Position numbers and translations under genes: made by a program. From Blastopirellula sp. (GTDB lineage Bacteria > Planctomycetota > Planctomycetia > Pirellulales > Pirellulaceae): DNA of 44,602 nucleotides. Where the stretch lies: assembly GCA_002733575.1 (NCBI GenBank), contig NVWB01000160.1, forward strand, positions 1-44,602. The letters run 5' to 3'. The notes beneath the pieces are model-generated. The model was not told where the DNA came from. It ran no database searches and saw only the letters and a list, made by a program, of their open reading frames with translations. Positions 1 through 10,100 of this stretch are shown piece by piece (the first letter of the stretch is position 1; each line of letters begins with the position of its first letter).

Positions 1-412
1 GTGTCACCTTGTTATTCTGTTTCGAGCCCGGTCATTGATTCTTGTGCGTCATAAATACTCATCAAGCAAACGAAAAATAAATCACGCAAAGGCGCAAAGG
101 CGCCAAGAAAGTTTGAAGCAAAACTCCTTAGCTGCTTCGAGGCTTCGCGTGAGATTCTTTTTTTGACAAGATGAACATGATCAACAAGATGAAGTCTGAA
201 ACCCGGCCCTCTGTTCTCTCTGTGCCTCTGTGTTAAAAGCTTATTTTTTCCTTCCTTGGCGCCTTTGCGACTTGGCGTGAGACATCTTTTGAAGGAAGCT
301 CGATCCGTTTTTTGATGACGACATTATGGTCAGGTAGAAGGTTAAAAGTGGTGGAGTTCACCGAGAAGTGTCGTCTTTTTCGTTTTGCGTTGACTGAAAT
401 TCGATCTTTAAT
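1..412. repeat. Gene-free window edge with short GCAAAGGCGC-type repeats
   Basis: No coding region is seen. The stretch holds a loosely inverted pair: a GCGCAAAGGCGCCAAG-like arm near 86-107 and its counterpart TTGGCGCCTTTGCG near 257-271. A segment near 130-158 (GCTTCGAGGCTTCGCGTGAG) resembles the arms of the perfect inverted repeat at 35635-35706. It lies downstream of the minus-strand gene ending at 413, so it may also contain that gene's transcript end, but no clear terminator is visible. Confidence 0.45.
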
Positions 413-1357
413 CTAGGCCGCTCTCTTGTGAGCCTGCCAGTCGCTTGATTCGTGAGGGCTTGGAATCGATACCATTTGCAAAATGGCACTACGTTCCAAA
501 TACGATTCCAATTCGGCTGCAATCGATTCTAGATCAATTCGATCTTGACGATGTAGTGTTGAGGAAGCCAGCAATTGGCCAATCACATAGGTCAATGCGC
601 CACGGCTGGGCAACGTTCCAGCAGAGCGTTGCAGGATTGAAAGCCAGTGCGACACCGTTGATACATCTTGGCCAAGTTTCGCATGTTTGGCTTGCAGTCG
701 TTTGCTTTTACTTGCAGACGCAAAGTTGGTTGCCACGCTAGGCAGTTTTCCACTTAATGTGACTTGAGCGTTCTCGGCAACTTGGCATGCTAAATTTAAC
801 TCGCCCGCAATCGCAGCCAAGTCGACATCGGCAAACAGTCCTCCAAACGAAGAATTAAAGCCGCCCAGCATGTGCAACAGATCACTCTGATAGAATCCGG
901 CTCCATGCCAAGGGCCTGCAACTTTACCGCTGTTACTTTCAGTCTGCATAGCAGGCATGCCAGCGGCATCAATCGAAACGCCAGTGGCCTGAATTTGAGA
1001 ATTCTGCTCTTGAATCACAGGGCTCACGGCAAAGGTTCTTTGGTCAGAAAACAACCTGGTGGCGGCATCGGTCCAACCAGCTTGCACAGACAAACCTGAA
1101 GCGAGAGTATGCAGGATCTCGCCTGATGCGTACGTGGCGCCAAGGTTCAAGCAGTCAACTTCCTGACGAGCATGCGGGGCTGCGACAAACTGCACTTCTT
1201 CTTGCAAGTTGTATGGGTCTTGATAAAAACCAGAATGGACCACGATGATTTCGGAATCGTCAGGTCGGTTTTCCAAGACCGATAGCAAGGTCTCTTCCAG
1301 CGGTTCAGAGCCACGCAAGGCGGTGATGATTATGGAGAGGTTATTCACTTGTTCCAA
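413..1357 (-). CDS. GT2-like (GT-A fold) glycosyltransferase family protein, probably degenerate
   Basis: This 314-residue protein opens with the family-2 glycosyltransferase beta-strand (LSIIITALRGSEPLEETL) and the EIIVVHSG strand. A later GPWHGAGFYQSDLLHMLGGF segment resembles the acceptor-side loop, with DVDL as the second acidic site. At the position where GT2 enzymes carry the metal-binding DxD (after the ASGEILHTL strand) the sequence reads ASG, so the nucleotide-sugar metal site seems lost and catalysis is doubtful. The start is a TTG at 1357 directly after a GGAAGGGA ribosome-binding-like stretch. A GTG at 1348 is equally possible and costs only three residues. No signal peptide or membrane segment is seen, so it is probably cytoplasmic. 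It stands alone on the minus strand; its partner sugar pathway is not visible. Confidence 0.6.
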   Translation of the reverse strand: MEQVNNLSIIITALRGSEPLEETLLSVLENRPDDSEIIVVHSGFYQDPYNLQEEVQFVAAPHARQEVDCLNLGATYASGEILHTLASGLSVQAGWTDAATRLFSDQRTFAVSPVIQEQNSQIQATGVSIDAAGMPAMQTESNSGKVAGPWHGAGFYQSDLLHMLGGFNSSFGGLFADVDLAAIAGELNLACQVAENAQVTLSGKLPSVATNFASASKSKRLQAKHAKLGQDVSTVSHWLSILQRSAGTLPSRGALTYVIGQLLASSTLHRQDRIDLESIAAELESYLERSAILQMVSIPSPHESSDWQAHKRAA

Positions 1358-1621
1358 TCCCTTCCGGCGGGTTCACACGATGTAGGTAGGTTAAAATTCA
1401 GGAGGTGGTGCCGGTATTCTCTCGTAATCCTTCTTCGGAAAACTGAAGGTGCAAGTTTATCTGAATTACCGTAAAGACCTGGAATTTCAACGAGTTGCTT
1501 AGAACCGGTAATAACGTATGCCTATTTGCAGTGCAAGCGTTGATATCAGTTATAGCAATGCAAGCACGAAAGAGACCTGCGGCCCTCATTCATCAATTAA
1601 TCTAGCATCTACTTTTTGAAG

Positions 1622-1762
1622 TTATGCGATGTTGATATAAATTGGCGTCAAGTCCTTTAGAGATAGCACTTTAACATCGGGTGGCAGCGATGACGGTTCC
1701 GGAGTTGGCCAGGCTTCGGGAACAAACGTATTCGGAACGTCGTCGGTGTGGCCGTAGGCCAT
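1622..1762 (-). CDS. Possible 46-residue small protein or gene remnant
   Basis: An ATG-initiated frame of 46 codons lies in the otherwise empty 1358-1911 gap. It begins MAYGHTDDVPNTF, has a proline-rich centre and ends YINIA. Its composition (acidic, Pro-rich, few rare residues) looks more protein-like than random translation, but there is no ribosome-binding site and no recognised family. It could be the tail of a lost gene. The rest of the 1358-1911 gap contains only the family-C repeat near 1845-1905. Confidence 0.22.
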   Translation of the reverse strand: MAYGHTDDVPNTFVPEAWPTPEPSSLPPDVKVLSLKDLTPIYINIA

Positions 1763-1844
1763 CAGAGGTTACAGCGGCCAAGATTTATCGAACTCAATTG
1801 GAATTTTCAAACTAGTTTGAGCCTTGATTTATAAGGGAATAATA

Positions 1845-1905
1845 GAAAACTCTCTAACCTCTGATCGACTAGCGTCGACCCCGAAATTAAAACCGCGCAA
1901 CTTCA
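1845..1905 (-). repeat. Dispersed intergenic repeat, family C, copy 1
   Basis: Read on the minus strand, this roughly 60-bp segment shares the core GGGGTCGACGCTAGTCGATC and the following AGAGGTTAGA with the plus-strand copy at 31810-31930. It shares a more diverged core with 43894-44012. It sits immediately beyond the stop codon of the TfoX-domain gene. No coding potential is evident; it is a short non-autonomous repeat of unknown origin. Confidence 0.6.
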
Positions 1906-1911
1906 GAACAT

Positions 1912-2241
1912 CTACTTCGGAGGCAAACTCTTGGCAAATCGATACGCCACGCGAATCCAAGCTTCCAGTTCATCTTCGTCATCCAATGCCTCGGGCGAAA
2001 TCAGAACCCAGCCCCGCATCGGTTTGCCAGTGGGAGAAAATTCAGACACATCAGGCTGCTCTAACGCATCCTCATAATTCTCTGGGCCAATCCTGGCAAT
2101 CAAAGCATCCTTGGAAATGGCCACACACAGATTACCGTTCAACATGTAACCCATGCCACCAAACATTTTCTTCGCCACAATCCCCTGACGATTGACCAGC
2201 ACGCGACTCACTCGGTCGTTAAGATGTTCGTCGTATACCAT
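1912..2241 (-). CDS. TfoX/Sxy N-terminal-domain protein
   Basis: The 109-residue product matches a stand-alone TfoX N-terminal domain: a basic start, then the diagnostic core KKMFGGMGYMLNGNLCVAIS around residues 24-43, followed by the ARIGPENYEDAL strand/helix and a C-terminal helix with W and R. Full Sxy proteins of gamma-proteobacteria carry an extra C-terminal domain and promote competence gene expression. Stand-alone N-domains like this are widespread and mostly uncharacterised, so a competence role is not claimed. The start is an ATG at 2241 within CCATGG. It is monocistronic, with a family-C repeat abutting its 3' end. Confidence 0.85.
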   Translation of the reverse strand: MVYDEHLNDRVSRVLVNRQGIVAKKMFGGMGYMLNGNLCVAISKDALIARIGPENYEDALEQPDVSEFSPTGKPMRGWVLISPEALDDEDELEAWIRVAYRFAKSLPPK

Positions 2242-2335
2242 GGTGGAGTGCTGATACGGAATGATAGAATTGATGTGGCGCTCACGCCTTACGAAGAGTG
2301 GTTATAACTTATCAACTATCTCTCTACATGTCCTT

Positions 2336-3796
2336 CTAAGCAATCAGCTCATCCACCACGCTCCCATGGACATCGGTCAGTCGATAATCTCTACCAGCAT
2401 AACGGTACGTCAACCGTTTATGATCGAACCCTAGAAGTTTCATCATCGTGGCGTGAAGATCATGCACTGGCATCGGTTTTTCGACGGCCTTGAAACCGGT
2501 TTCGTCGGTGGCTCCGTAGACTTGGCCTCCTTTGACACCGCCGCCGGCCATCCAAACGGTAAACCCGTGATGATTGTGATCGCGGCCGTTGATACGGCCT
2601 TGATTGGCGCCGGCTTGGGGTAGTTCGACCGTTGGGGTTCTACCAAACTCGCCGCCCCACAGGATCAAGGTTTCTTCAAACAGGCCGAGCCGTTTCAAGT
2701 CGGCGATTAATGCGGCAATGGCTCCGTCGCACTGTCCTGCTAGTTTACGATGCTGTTTTTCGATGTCATCGTGGCTGTCCCAAGGCTGCCCTTGGCCATG
2801 CCAGACTTGAACGTACCGCACGCCCCGTTCCACCAGACGCCGGGCAATTAAAATCTGGCGGGCCTGAGTGCCTTTGCCGTAAGCTTCCAATATGTTCTTC
2901 GGTTCTTTGGAAACGTCGAACGCTTCGGTCGCTTCGGTCTGCATCCGATAGGCGAGTTCAAACGATTGAATTCGTGCGTCGAGCGCCGGGTCATGGCCCC
3001 GTTGTTCTCTATGGGCCGCGTTGAGTTGTTGTAATAAATCAAGCTGCCGCTTTTGATCTTTTTTGCCAATCGTGGTGTTTTTGACATTCTCGATCAGCTT
3101 GCCAATATCGGTATGATTGGTATCAATGTGCGTGCCTTGGTAGATACCTGGCAAGAAGGCCGACTGCCAGTTTTGCGTTTGCCGAACCGGATAGCCTCCA
3201 GGACACATGGCCACAAAGCCGGGCAAGTTTTGATTCTCTGTACCTAAGCCATACGTGATCCAACTACCCATGCTTGGACGCACTGCGACCGACTCTCCGC
3301 AGTTCATCAATGCCAGTGAAGGTTCGTGGTTCGGCACTTGGGCCTGCATCGAACGAATTACGGCGATGTCGTCGATATGTTCGGCTGTTTTTGCGAATAG
3401 TTCGCTGACTTCGATTCCCGATTCGCCATACTTTTTGAATTTAAAGGGCGAAGGAAACGCGGCGCCAGTTTTACGTTCGGTGCGTAAGTTTTTTCCTTCA
3501 GGCAATGTCTTACCAGCAAACTTTTCCAGAAACGGTTTGCGATCAAACGTATCTAAATGCGATGGCCCGCCATTCATGAACAGGTGAATTACATACTTGG
3601 CTTTGGCCGGAAAATGCGGCTGTTTTGGTGCCAGTGGATTGGAATAACTATCCGCTTGTGCCGAACTGGCCAACATTCCTTGATCGCCGAGAAGTCCGGC
3701 CAAACCCATCATTCCCAATCCGGTTCCACAGCGCTGCAAAAGTTGGCGGCGATCCATGATGGGCATGGCGTTATTTTCTTGTGCGTGATTATCCAT
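2336..3796 (-). CDS. DUF1501 domain protein, Tat-exported
   Basis: The 486-residue protein begins with a twin-arginine signal: MDRRQLLQRCGTG followed by a hydrophobic GLGMMGLAGLLG core and an AQA cleavage-like site near residue 48. The body is a DUF1501 domain of the alkaline-phosphatase/sulfatase-like superfamily, with HLFMNGGPSHLDTFDRKP near residue 70, WGGEFGRTP, and the late GRDHNHHGF metal-site-like motif. DUF1501 genes are one of the most expanded planctomycete families and normally pair with PSCyt1/DUF1549/DUF1553 genes. Here it lies directly downstream of such a gene on the same strand, 216 nt away, so cotranscription is likely. Substrate and reaction are unknown; an envelope hydrolase or redox partner role is only inferred. 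Confidence 0.9.
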   Translation of the reverse strand: MDNHAQENNAMPIMDRRQLLQRCGTGLGMMGLAGLLGDQGMLASSAQADSYSNPLAPKQPHFPAKAKYVIHLFMNGGPSHLDTFDRKPFLEKFAGKTLPEGKNLRTERKTGAAFPSPFKFKKYGESGIEVSELFAKTAEHIDDIAVIRSMQAQVPNHEPSLALMNCGESVAVRPSMGSWITYGLGTENQNLPGFVAMCPGGYPVRQTQNWQSAFLPGIYQGTHIDTNHTDIGKLIENVKNTTIGKKDQKRQLDLLQQLNAAHREQRGHDPALDARIQSFELAYRMQTEATEAFDVSKEPKNILEAYGKGTQARQILIARRLVERGVRYVQVWHGQGQPWDSHDDIEKQHRKLAGQCDGAIAALIADLKRLGLFEETLILWGGEFGRTPTVELPQAGANQGRINGRDHNHHGFTVWMAGGGVKGGQVYGATDETGFKAVEKPMPVHDLHATMMKLLGFDHKRLTYRYAGRDYRLTDVHGSVVDELIA

Positions 3797-3843
3797 GATT
3801 GGTTTTCTTTAGCTGATGCTTTGGTTTAAAAGTTACTTCATTG

Positions 3844-3999
3844 GGTGCCACTGGCTTCGCCAGTGTGAAGTACAAATAATCTGTTTGTGTATAAAAAATA
3901 TCGAACGATATGGATTCGGTTTAACTCAGACAGTTACTAATTTCTAGGAAGAGTCTGAGCCTAACTGCAATACAGCACTGGCGGAGCCAGTGGCACACC
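3844..3999. repeat. REPIN-like inverted pair, family A (first pair)
   Basis: GGTGCCACTGGCTTCGCCAGTG at 3844-3865 is itself palindromic. It is repeated in inverted orientation at 3976-3999 (CACTGGCGGAGCCAGTGGCACACC), giving a 156-bp element in the gap between the two minus-strand PSD1 and DUF1501 genes. Its inner edge shares TGAAG and CAATACAGCAC with the pair at 36761-36907. Transcribed as RNA it would fold and could separate or stabilise the two messages; that effect is inference. Confidence 0.75.
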
Positions 4000-4012
4000 G
4001 AGTCTCTAGCCG

Positions 4013-6823
4013 CTAATCAACAAACATAAATTCATTCGATTGCATCAAGGCATGGGCCAACTGATGTACGGCGCCGATTTTGGTTTCTGGTTCGCGTTGT
4101 TCCACGGCAGTCTGTATAAATGTCATGGCTAGTTTCAGTTCGGTAGCCGTCGGATTGCGTTGCAATATGGTTTGATAGAACTCGCGAATCATCTCGGGAC
4201 GTTTTCCACCTTGCTCAAGAATCCGCGTCGCCAATGCTTTGGCTTGTTCAATCACAAACTCATTGTTGAGCATATAAAGTGCCTGTTGCGGCACCGTAGT
4301 TTTTGAACGCTGAGGACTAGTGGCATCAGGGTTCGGGAAGTCAAACACGCGATACAAGTTGGGCAAATCTTGTCGATCAATAAAGCCGTACACCGTGCGT
4401 CGCGTTGGATAAGGCTTCTCCAGAATTTTAACCGCAACCCCGCCCAAGGCATCATCCAGCGCACCATTGGCGGCCAGTACCGAGTCTCGCATTTCTTCAA
4501 ACGAAAGTCGGCGGCGGTTCATTTTCCAGATCAGTCTATTCTCAGGATCAACGGCCCTGGCATCAGGTCGATCGACACTCGATTGCTGATAGGTGTTCGA
4601 CAGCATGATGTATTTATGTAGCTTCTTTTGCGACCAGTTGTTCTCACGAACATACGTGGCCAAATGATCAAGTAGTTCTGGATGCGTTGGCGGATCACTA
4701 CGAACTCCAAAATCACTGGGTGTTAAAACTAGCGGATTATCGAAGTGGTGCATCCAAGCTCGGTTAACCAGCACGCGGGCAGTCAACGGGTTGTCGTCGC
4801 TGATGATATGCTCTGCCAGTTCTAAGCGACCACTTCCATTTTGGAACGGTTTAGGTGCTTCCACAGTCGACACAACTTGAAGAAATTGCCGTGGCACTTT
4901 ATCCCCACGACGAGCGGCGTTCCCACGCAAAAAGATGACGGGTTCTCGAGGTCGCGCCAAATCTTTGACTGCCATGGCATGGGCCGGTGCTCCAGGCGAA
5001 CTGGCCTTGTGTTTTGTCACTTTGTTCTGAGCCGGTTGACGATTGTTGCGTTCATCTCGCCGAGACAACGAAGCAATTTGATCAAATTTGACCATCAGTG
5101 GAGAATCTGGCAGCAACAACATAGTCATGATTTGCTGCTCAGGCTCGGTCAGTTTTTCCTTGGCGGCATCATTGGCCCCGTGCTCTACCCATTTGGCGGT
5201 GATCTCTTTGAAGAGTGATCCGAAAACATGGGCGAACTCAGGATAGGATTTGGGGTTCATCTCTAACATCCGCTGACGGACCAAGGGGTTCAACGGAATG
5301 AAGCCAGGCTCATCCTGTTTGATTTTTAACAATTCCAGCAGCGGCGGATATTTCTCTGCGAACTCATTTTCTGGAATGGCAATGGCCAATTTCCATGGCG
5401 AGAAAACCAAGTTGTCTGGCTTGGCATGACGTACTAAATAGGCTCGCCACAATTGCACAACACGCCGCCGTATATTGAGAGCCTTCATCTCTGCGAACTC
5501 TAGTTCCGCTAATTCAACATCGGTCTTCTTGGAAACAGCCCGCATGAGATAGTCGGTAAAGTACGTACGATTTTCGACGATCACGGCATCATAGATTTTT
5601 TGATCATAGGCCACGACCTCGGCTTCAAATTTATCTAATTGTTTTTTGTATTCATCGTAGCCTGGTGTTTCTTCTGGGTTACCGATCAGCGGGGTATGTT
5701 GTTCGATACTAGTGAACACACCGTATAGGCTGTAATAATCAGCTTGCGAGATGGCATCGTACTTATGATTATGGCAACGGGCACAACCGATGGTCATTGC
5801 CTGAAAACCCCGCATGACCACATCAATTCGATCATCAATGGTTTCATCTGGCTTCAAGAATTTACGACCCACGGTCAAAAAGCCGAGTGCGGCCAATTTG
5901 GGATCGTCCTCTTTGACAAAGTAATCGGCTGCCAGTTGCTCTTTCACAAACTCGGTATACGGCAAGTCATCATTCAACGCTTTAATCACATAGTCTCGAT
6001 AGGTGTACGAGTACGGAAAACGGGTGTCACGGCCTCCGGTTAAATAGCCGACCGTATCGGCATAGCGGGCAATGTCTAACCAGTGGCGACCCCATTGTTG
6101 GCCATAGCGATGGGATGCCAACAAGCGGTCGATTAGCTTATCGTACGCTTGTGGATCTTTGTCGTTGATAAATGCTTCGGTCTCAGCAAACGTGGGCGGA
6201 ACGCCATGCAGGTCGTAAGTGGCGCGACGAATTAAAGTTCGTCTGTCGGCAGGTTCAGAGAGCGTAAGCTGTTTTTCTTCCAATCGGTTCAGCGTGAAGT
6301 GATCAATCGGGTTCGCTGCCTTCTTCTGCTGTTTTACATGCGGAGCTGCTGGATTGCTGACTGGCTGATAGGCCCAATGTTCGGCTTGATGTTTTTCAAC
6401 CAGTTGATCAAACGTGAGTGGAACTTCTTCTGGTTCCTCGCTCTTGGTCCATGGCAGACCCATCTCGATCCATTTGGCGATTGCCGCGATTTCTTTATCG
6501 GGCATTTGCCCTTCTGGGGGCATCTCGTAATCTTCGTCTTGAAAACGGATCGCACGAATCAACAAGCTGCCATCCACATCATCGGGGTCAACTACGTCGC
6601 CAGAGACCGAGCCGTTAAGAATGGCCGCACGGGAATCTAACCGCAGATCATTCTCTTGTTTCTCTTCGCCATGACATTCAATGCAGCGTTTGACCAAGAT
6701 CGGTTGGATTTCTTTCTCAAAGAATTTTATTTGCGCTGCTGAGAACTCTTCCTCTTCTGCCAACGCAAAAACTGAGCAGTGCAGAACAAGGAACAACGAC
6801 ATCAAGAAACGAAGCTTGAGCAT
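4013..6823 (-). CDS. PSCyt1-DUF1549-DUF1553 planctomycete cytochrome-type protein (PSD1 family)
   Basis: The 936-residue protein starts at the ATG at 6823; the upstream in-frame start is a weaker TTG. A signal peptide (MLKLRFLMSLFLVLHCSVFALA) precedes a PSCyt1 domain with a heme-type CIECH motif near residue 48. Next comes DUF1549, with the characteristic CARCHNHKYD motif near residue 350, and a long C-terminal DUF1553 domain with RVLVNRAWMHHF and SNTYQQSS. Proteins of this architecture are exported and found almost only in Planctomycetota and relatives, usually next to DUF1501 genes, as here. Covalent heme at CxxCH is expected from the motif. The biochemical role, probably in oxidative or hydrolytic handling of complex polymers, is unproven. 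Confidence 0.93.
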   Translation of the reverse strand: MLKLRFLMSLFLVLHCSVFALAEEEEFSAAQIKFFEKEIQPILVKRCIECHGEEKQENDLRLDSRAAILNGSVSGDVVDPDDVDGSLLIRAIRFQDEDYEMPPEGQMPDKEIAAIAKWIEMGLPWTKSEEPEEVPLTFDQLVEKHQAEHWAYQPVSNPAAPHVKQQKKAANPIDHFTLNRLEEKQLTLSEPADRRTLIRRATYDLHGVPPTFAETEAFINDKDPQAYDKLIDRLLASHRYGQQWGRHWLDIARYADTVGYLTGGRDTRFPYSYTYRDYVIKALNDDLPYTEFVKEQLAADYFVKEDDPKLAALGFLTVGRKFLKPDETIDDRIDVVMRGFQAMTIGCARCHNHKYDAISQADYYSLYGVFTSIEQHTPLIGNPEETPGYDEYKKQLDKFEAEVVAYDQKIYDAVIVENRTYFTDYLMRAVSKKTDVELAELEFAEMKALNIRRRVVQLWRAYLVRHAKPDNLVFSPWKLAIAIPENEFAEKYPPLLELLKIKQDEPGFIPLNPLVRQRMLEMNPKSYPEFAHVFGSLFKEITAKWVEHGANDAAKEKLTEPEQQIMTMLLLPDSPLMVKFDQIASLSRRDERNNRQPAQNKVTKHKASSPGAPAHAMAVKDLARPREPVIFLRGNAARRGDKVPRQFLQVVSTVEAPKPFQNGSGRLELAEHIISDDNPLTARVLVNRAWMHHFDNPLVLTPSDFGVRSDPPTHPELLDHLATYVRENNWSQKKLHKYIMLSNTYQQSSVDRPDARAVDPENRLIWKMNRRRLSFEEMRDSVLAANGALDDALGGVAVKILEKPYPTRRTVYGFIDRQDLPNLYRVFDFPNPDATSPQRSKTTVPQQALYMLNNEFVIEQAKALATRILEQGGKRPEMIREFYQTILQRNPTATELKLAMTFIQTAVEQREPETKIGAVHQLAHALMQSNEFMFVD

Positions 6824-7197
6824 AATCAACCATTTCAACGAAGCAAATTATCAGTAGGAGGGACGATCCCAAGGGGAGGGGAAAATTAGAACGGATCGCA
6901 CTACCTCTAGAGTAGTCGAAAACAGGGTAAAAAATCAAGCTGAAGCTGCTACAATCACTCTGGATCAGACAGTTTTACCGAACCGACTGGACTTTATTCC
7001 TATCATTCGGCTGAAACAACACGCAAACCCACAAAATCAGGTCGAAAACTACTTTTTCGCTTTTGCGTCAGAAATTGTTTATACTACTTCTGATGCGTAT
7101 TGCGTTACTACCTATCCAACTCTCTTCGCTCTACAAAAACGACATCAATTCCCTCGCCCTTCCCGTTCTTCGCATTCCATATATTGTTGAATCAAAA
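6824..7197. promoter_or_regulatory. Divergent promoter region between PSD1 and PVC-type genes
   Basis: This 374-nt region separates two divergent genes and must hold both promoters. On the plus strand an extended -10 candidate TGCTACAAT lies at 6947-6955, without a convincing -35. An in-frame upstream extension of the plus-strand gene from about 7063 exists, but the signal peptide places the real start at 7198. The minus-strand promoter could not be resolved. Confidence 0.35.
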
Positions 7198-10100
7198 ATG
7201 AATACATTGACTCGAGCTCATCTACTGTTGTTTGCTTACCTGATCTTACCTTCGTTATTGTCGAATGCGATCTTTGCTCAAGAAGCAAAACCAGTACAGG
7301 AGAGCAAAAAAGAAATCGCAGGTAACGAAGCGACCCGCGAACATATCCGTCAGTTCAAAGGCCGTGGAGTTGTAGGTGATTTTAGCATTAAGCCCAAAAC
7401 AACCGCCGAATCACAAGCCGCATTTCAAGTGCCGGATGATTTAGAAATTGAATTGGTGCTAAGTGAACCAGAAGTACGGCAACCGATTTGCATCAATTTC
7501 GATGAACGTGGACGCATGTGGGTTGTGCAGTATTTGCAGTATCCATTTCCCGCTGGCCTAAAAGTGGTGAAGTACGACCAACATCTTCGCGCGGTGTTTG
7601 ATAAAGTTCCGCTCGCCCCGCCGCATCATGATCGTGGGCGTGACAAGATTACCATTCACGAAGACACCAACGGCGATGGCAACTACGACAAACAAAAAAC
7701 CTTTATCGATGGGCTCAATATCGTCACCAGTGCCTTGCCTGGTAAAGATGGTGTTTGGGTGATGAACCCTCCGTATCTATTGTTCTTCGCTGATAAGAAC
7801 CACGATGATATTCCTGATGGTGACCCTGAAGTTCACTTGGAAGGATTCGGTCTCGAAGACACACACGCGGTGGCCAACAGTCTAACCTGGGGACCAGACG
7901 GATGGTTGTACGGAGCCCAAGGCAGCACCTGCTGGGCGTTTGTTAAACGACCTGGCATTGATACTGAACCCAATCACTTCAAAGGGCAAGCTATCTGGCG
8001 ATATCACCCCACAACCAAACAGTTTGAAGTTTTCGCCGAAGGAGGTGGCAACACGTTCTGTATTGAAATCGATAGCCAAGGCCGACTTTATTCAGGCCAC
8101 AATGGCGGCAACACTCGCGGTTTTCATTTTGTGCAGGGCGGGTACTTCCGCAAAAACTGGGGCAAACATGGCGAGCTAACGAACCCACACGCCTATGGAT
8201 TTATTCCGCATATCCCCCATGCCAATATCGAACGCTTTAGTCACACGCTGGTTCGTTACGAAGGGGGAAGCCTGCCTGAGAAATATAACAATCATTTGTT
8301 TGCCCCTGTGCCGCTGCACAACTATGTGGCATTAAGCAAAATGATACCTGAAGGTTCCACTTGGAAGACCGAAGACCTGGAACATGTGGTCGCTACCGAT
8401 GACCAATGGTTTCGCCCGGTCGATATCAAAGTAGGCCCCGATGGCTATGTCTATGTGATCGACTGGTACGACACACGTTTAACGCACGTTGACCCACGTG
8501 ACACCTGGGACCGCGAGCGGGGTCGTATTTGGCGAGTTCGCAGTAAAGAGGCCAAGTTTCCCGCGCCGTTTGATCTTGGAAAACTAAGTTCAATGGAACT
8601 AGTCGAACAACTCAAGCACTCCAACAAATGGTTCCGTGCAACAGCACAGCGATTATTGGGCGAGCGTAAAGACAAAAGCATTGTTCCTCAACTAAAAGAA
8701 CAATTTCATCAAAGCGAAGGCCAATTCGCGTTGGAACTATGCTGGGCCATCGATAACAGCGGCGGCTTTGACGACCTGTTTGCCTTGGAAGCCCTGGAAC
8801 ATGCGAACCCTAATGTACGCGTTTGGGCCGTGCGTTTATTGGGCGACCGCCAACAGGTCTCGCCAGGCGTTGTGCCACAATTGGTAGACATGGCCGCAAA
8901 CGACACACACGCAGAAGTTCGCAGCCAACTGGCCTGTTCAGCCAAACGACTGCCGGGCGAAGTCTCGGTTAAAATCCTGGAACAATTAGTTCGACGTGAT
9001 GAAGATGCAAAAGACCGCTACTTGCCGCTGCTCTACTGGTGGGCCATCGAAGACAAAGCGGTTAGCCATAGCCGTGAAACCTTGCAAGCATTCAACGCAG
9101 CCGAAGCTTGGAGCAAACCGCTATTGGCCGATACCATTCTTCCGAGACTGGCACAACGCTATGCGGCAGAAGCCACGCCTGAGAACTTGACCAGTTTGGC
9201 CCAACTATTAGAGACCGCGCCGAATGAACAAGCGGCCAACAAGCTGCTCGCTTCCATCGAAACCGCGTTTGCAGGTCAATCGATTCCGCAGTTACCCCAG
9301 CGTTTACTCGCGGCCATGCTTTCCGCCACTAGTGGTGCCGATCCGCTCTCGCCTAATCGTGTTGGTTTACGATTACGAGGCGGAGACGATCAGGCGCACC
9401 AACATGTGTTGGAATACATTGCTAACAAAAAGAACTCGAAAGCTACGCGTCTCAAGTACATTCACCTGTTGGGACAAGTCGGGAAAGAATCAGCAATTCC
9501 TGGCTTGCTAAATCTGGTTGAAAAATCGACTGAGTCCGATGTCCGACGTGAATCGATTCTGGCGTTGCGTCGATTTGATGTACCTGAGATTGCCGAACGT
9601 CTGACTGCCGCGTATCCAAGCATCTCGTCTAGTACCGACTTGCGAGACAACTTGCTCGACGTGCTTGGCTCGCGCAGCACTTGGGCTCTAACACTGCTGG
9701 TGGCCATCGAGAACAAACAGATTCCTTTCTCGCATGTTTCACTTTCGTTAGTCGATACGATGAAACTGCATCAGCAGTCTGATATTAATGACCGTGTGAA
9801 AAAAATCTGGGGCAACACGCGTTCGACTCCGGCCGAGAACCAAGACCAGATCCGCCAAGTCCTCTCGATCTTAAGCACCGGCAAAGGAGATGCCAGCAAA
9901 GGAAAACTGCTCTACACCAACAGTTGTGCCAAATGCCATAAACTGTTCGGCGAAGGCAAAGAGATTGGACCTGACCTCACCGGCTACGAACGTACCAACC
10001 TTGATTTCCTGTTGCTTTCGACCATTGACCCTAGCGCGGCCATTCGTGAAGAGTTTACCAACTTCCAACTGCTCACGACCGATGGCCTGGTGCTTAGCGG

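Noticed and set aside
1398..1589. 63-codon minus-strand frame
   Set aside because: It has no ribosome-binding site, random-looking composition and no recognisable feature.
1824..2195. 123-codon plus-strand frame over the TfoX-domain gene
   Set aside because: It is the antisense shadow of a clearly recognisable TfoX domain.
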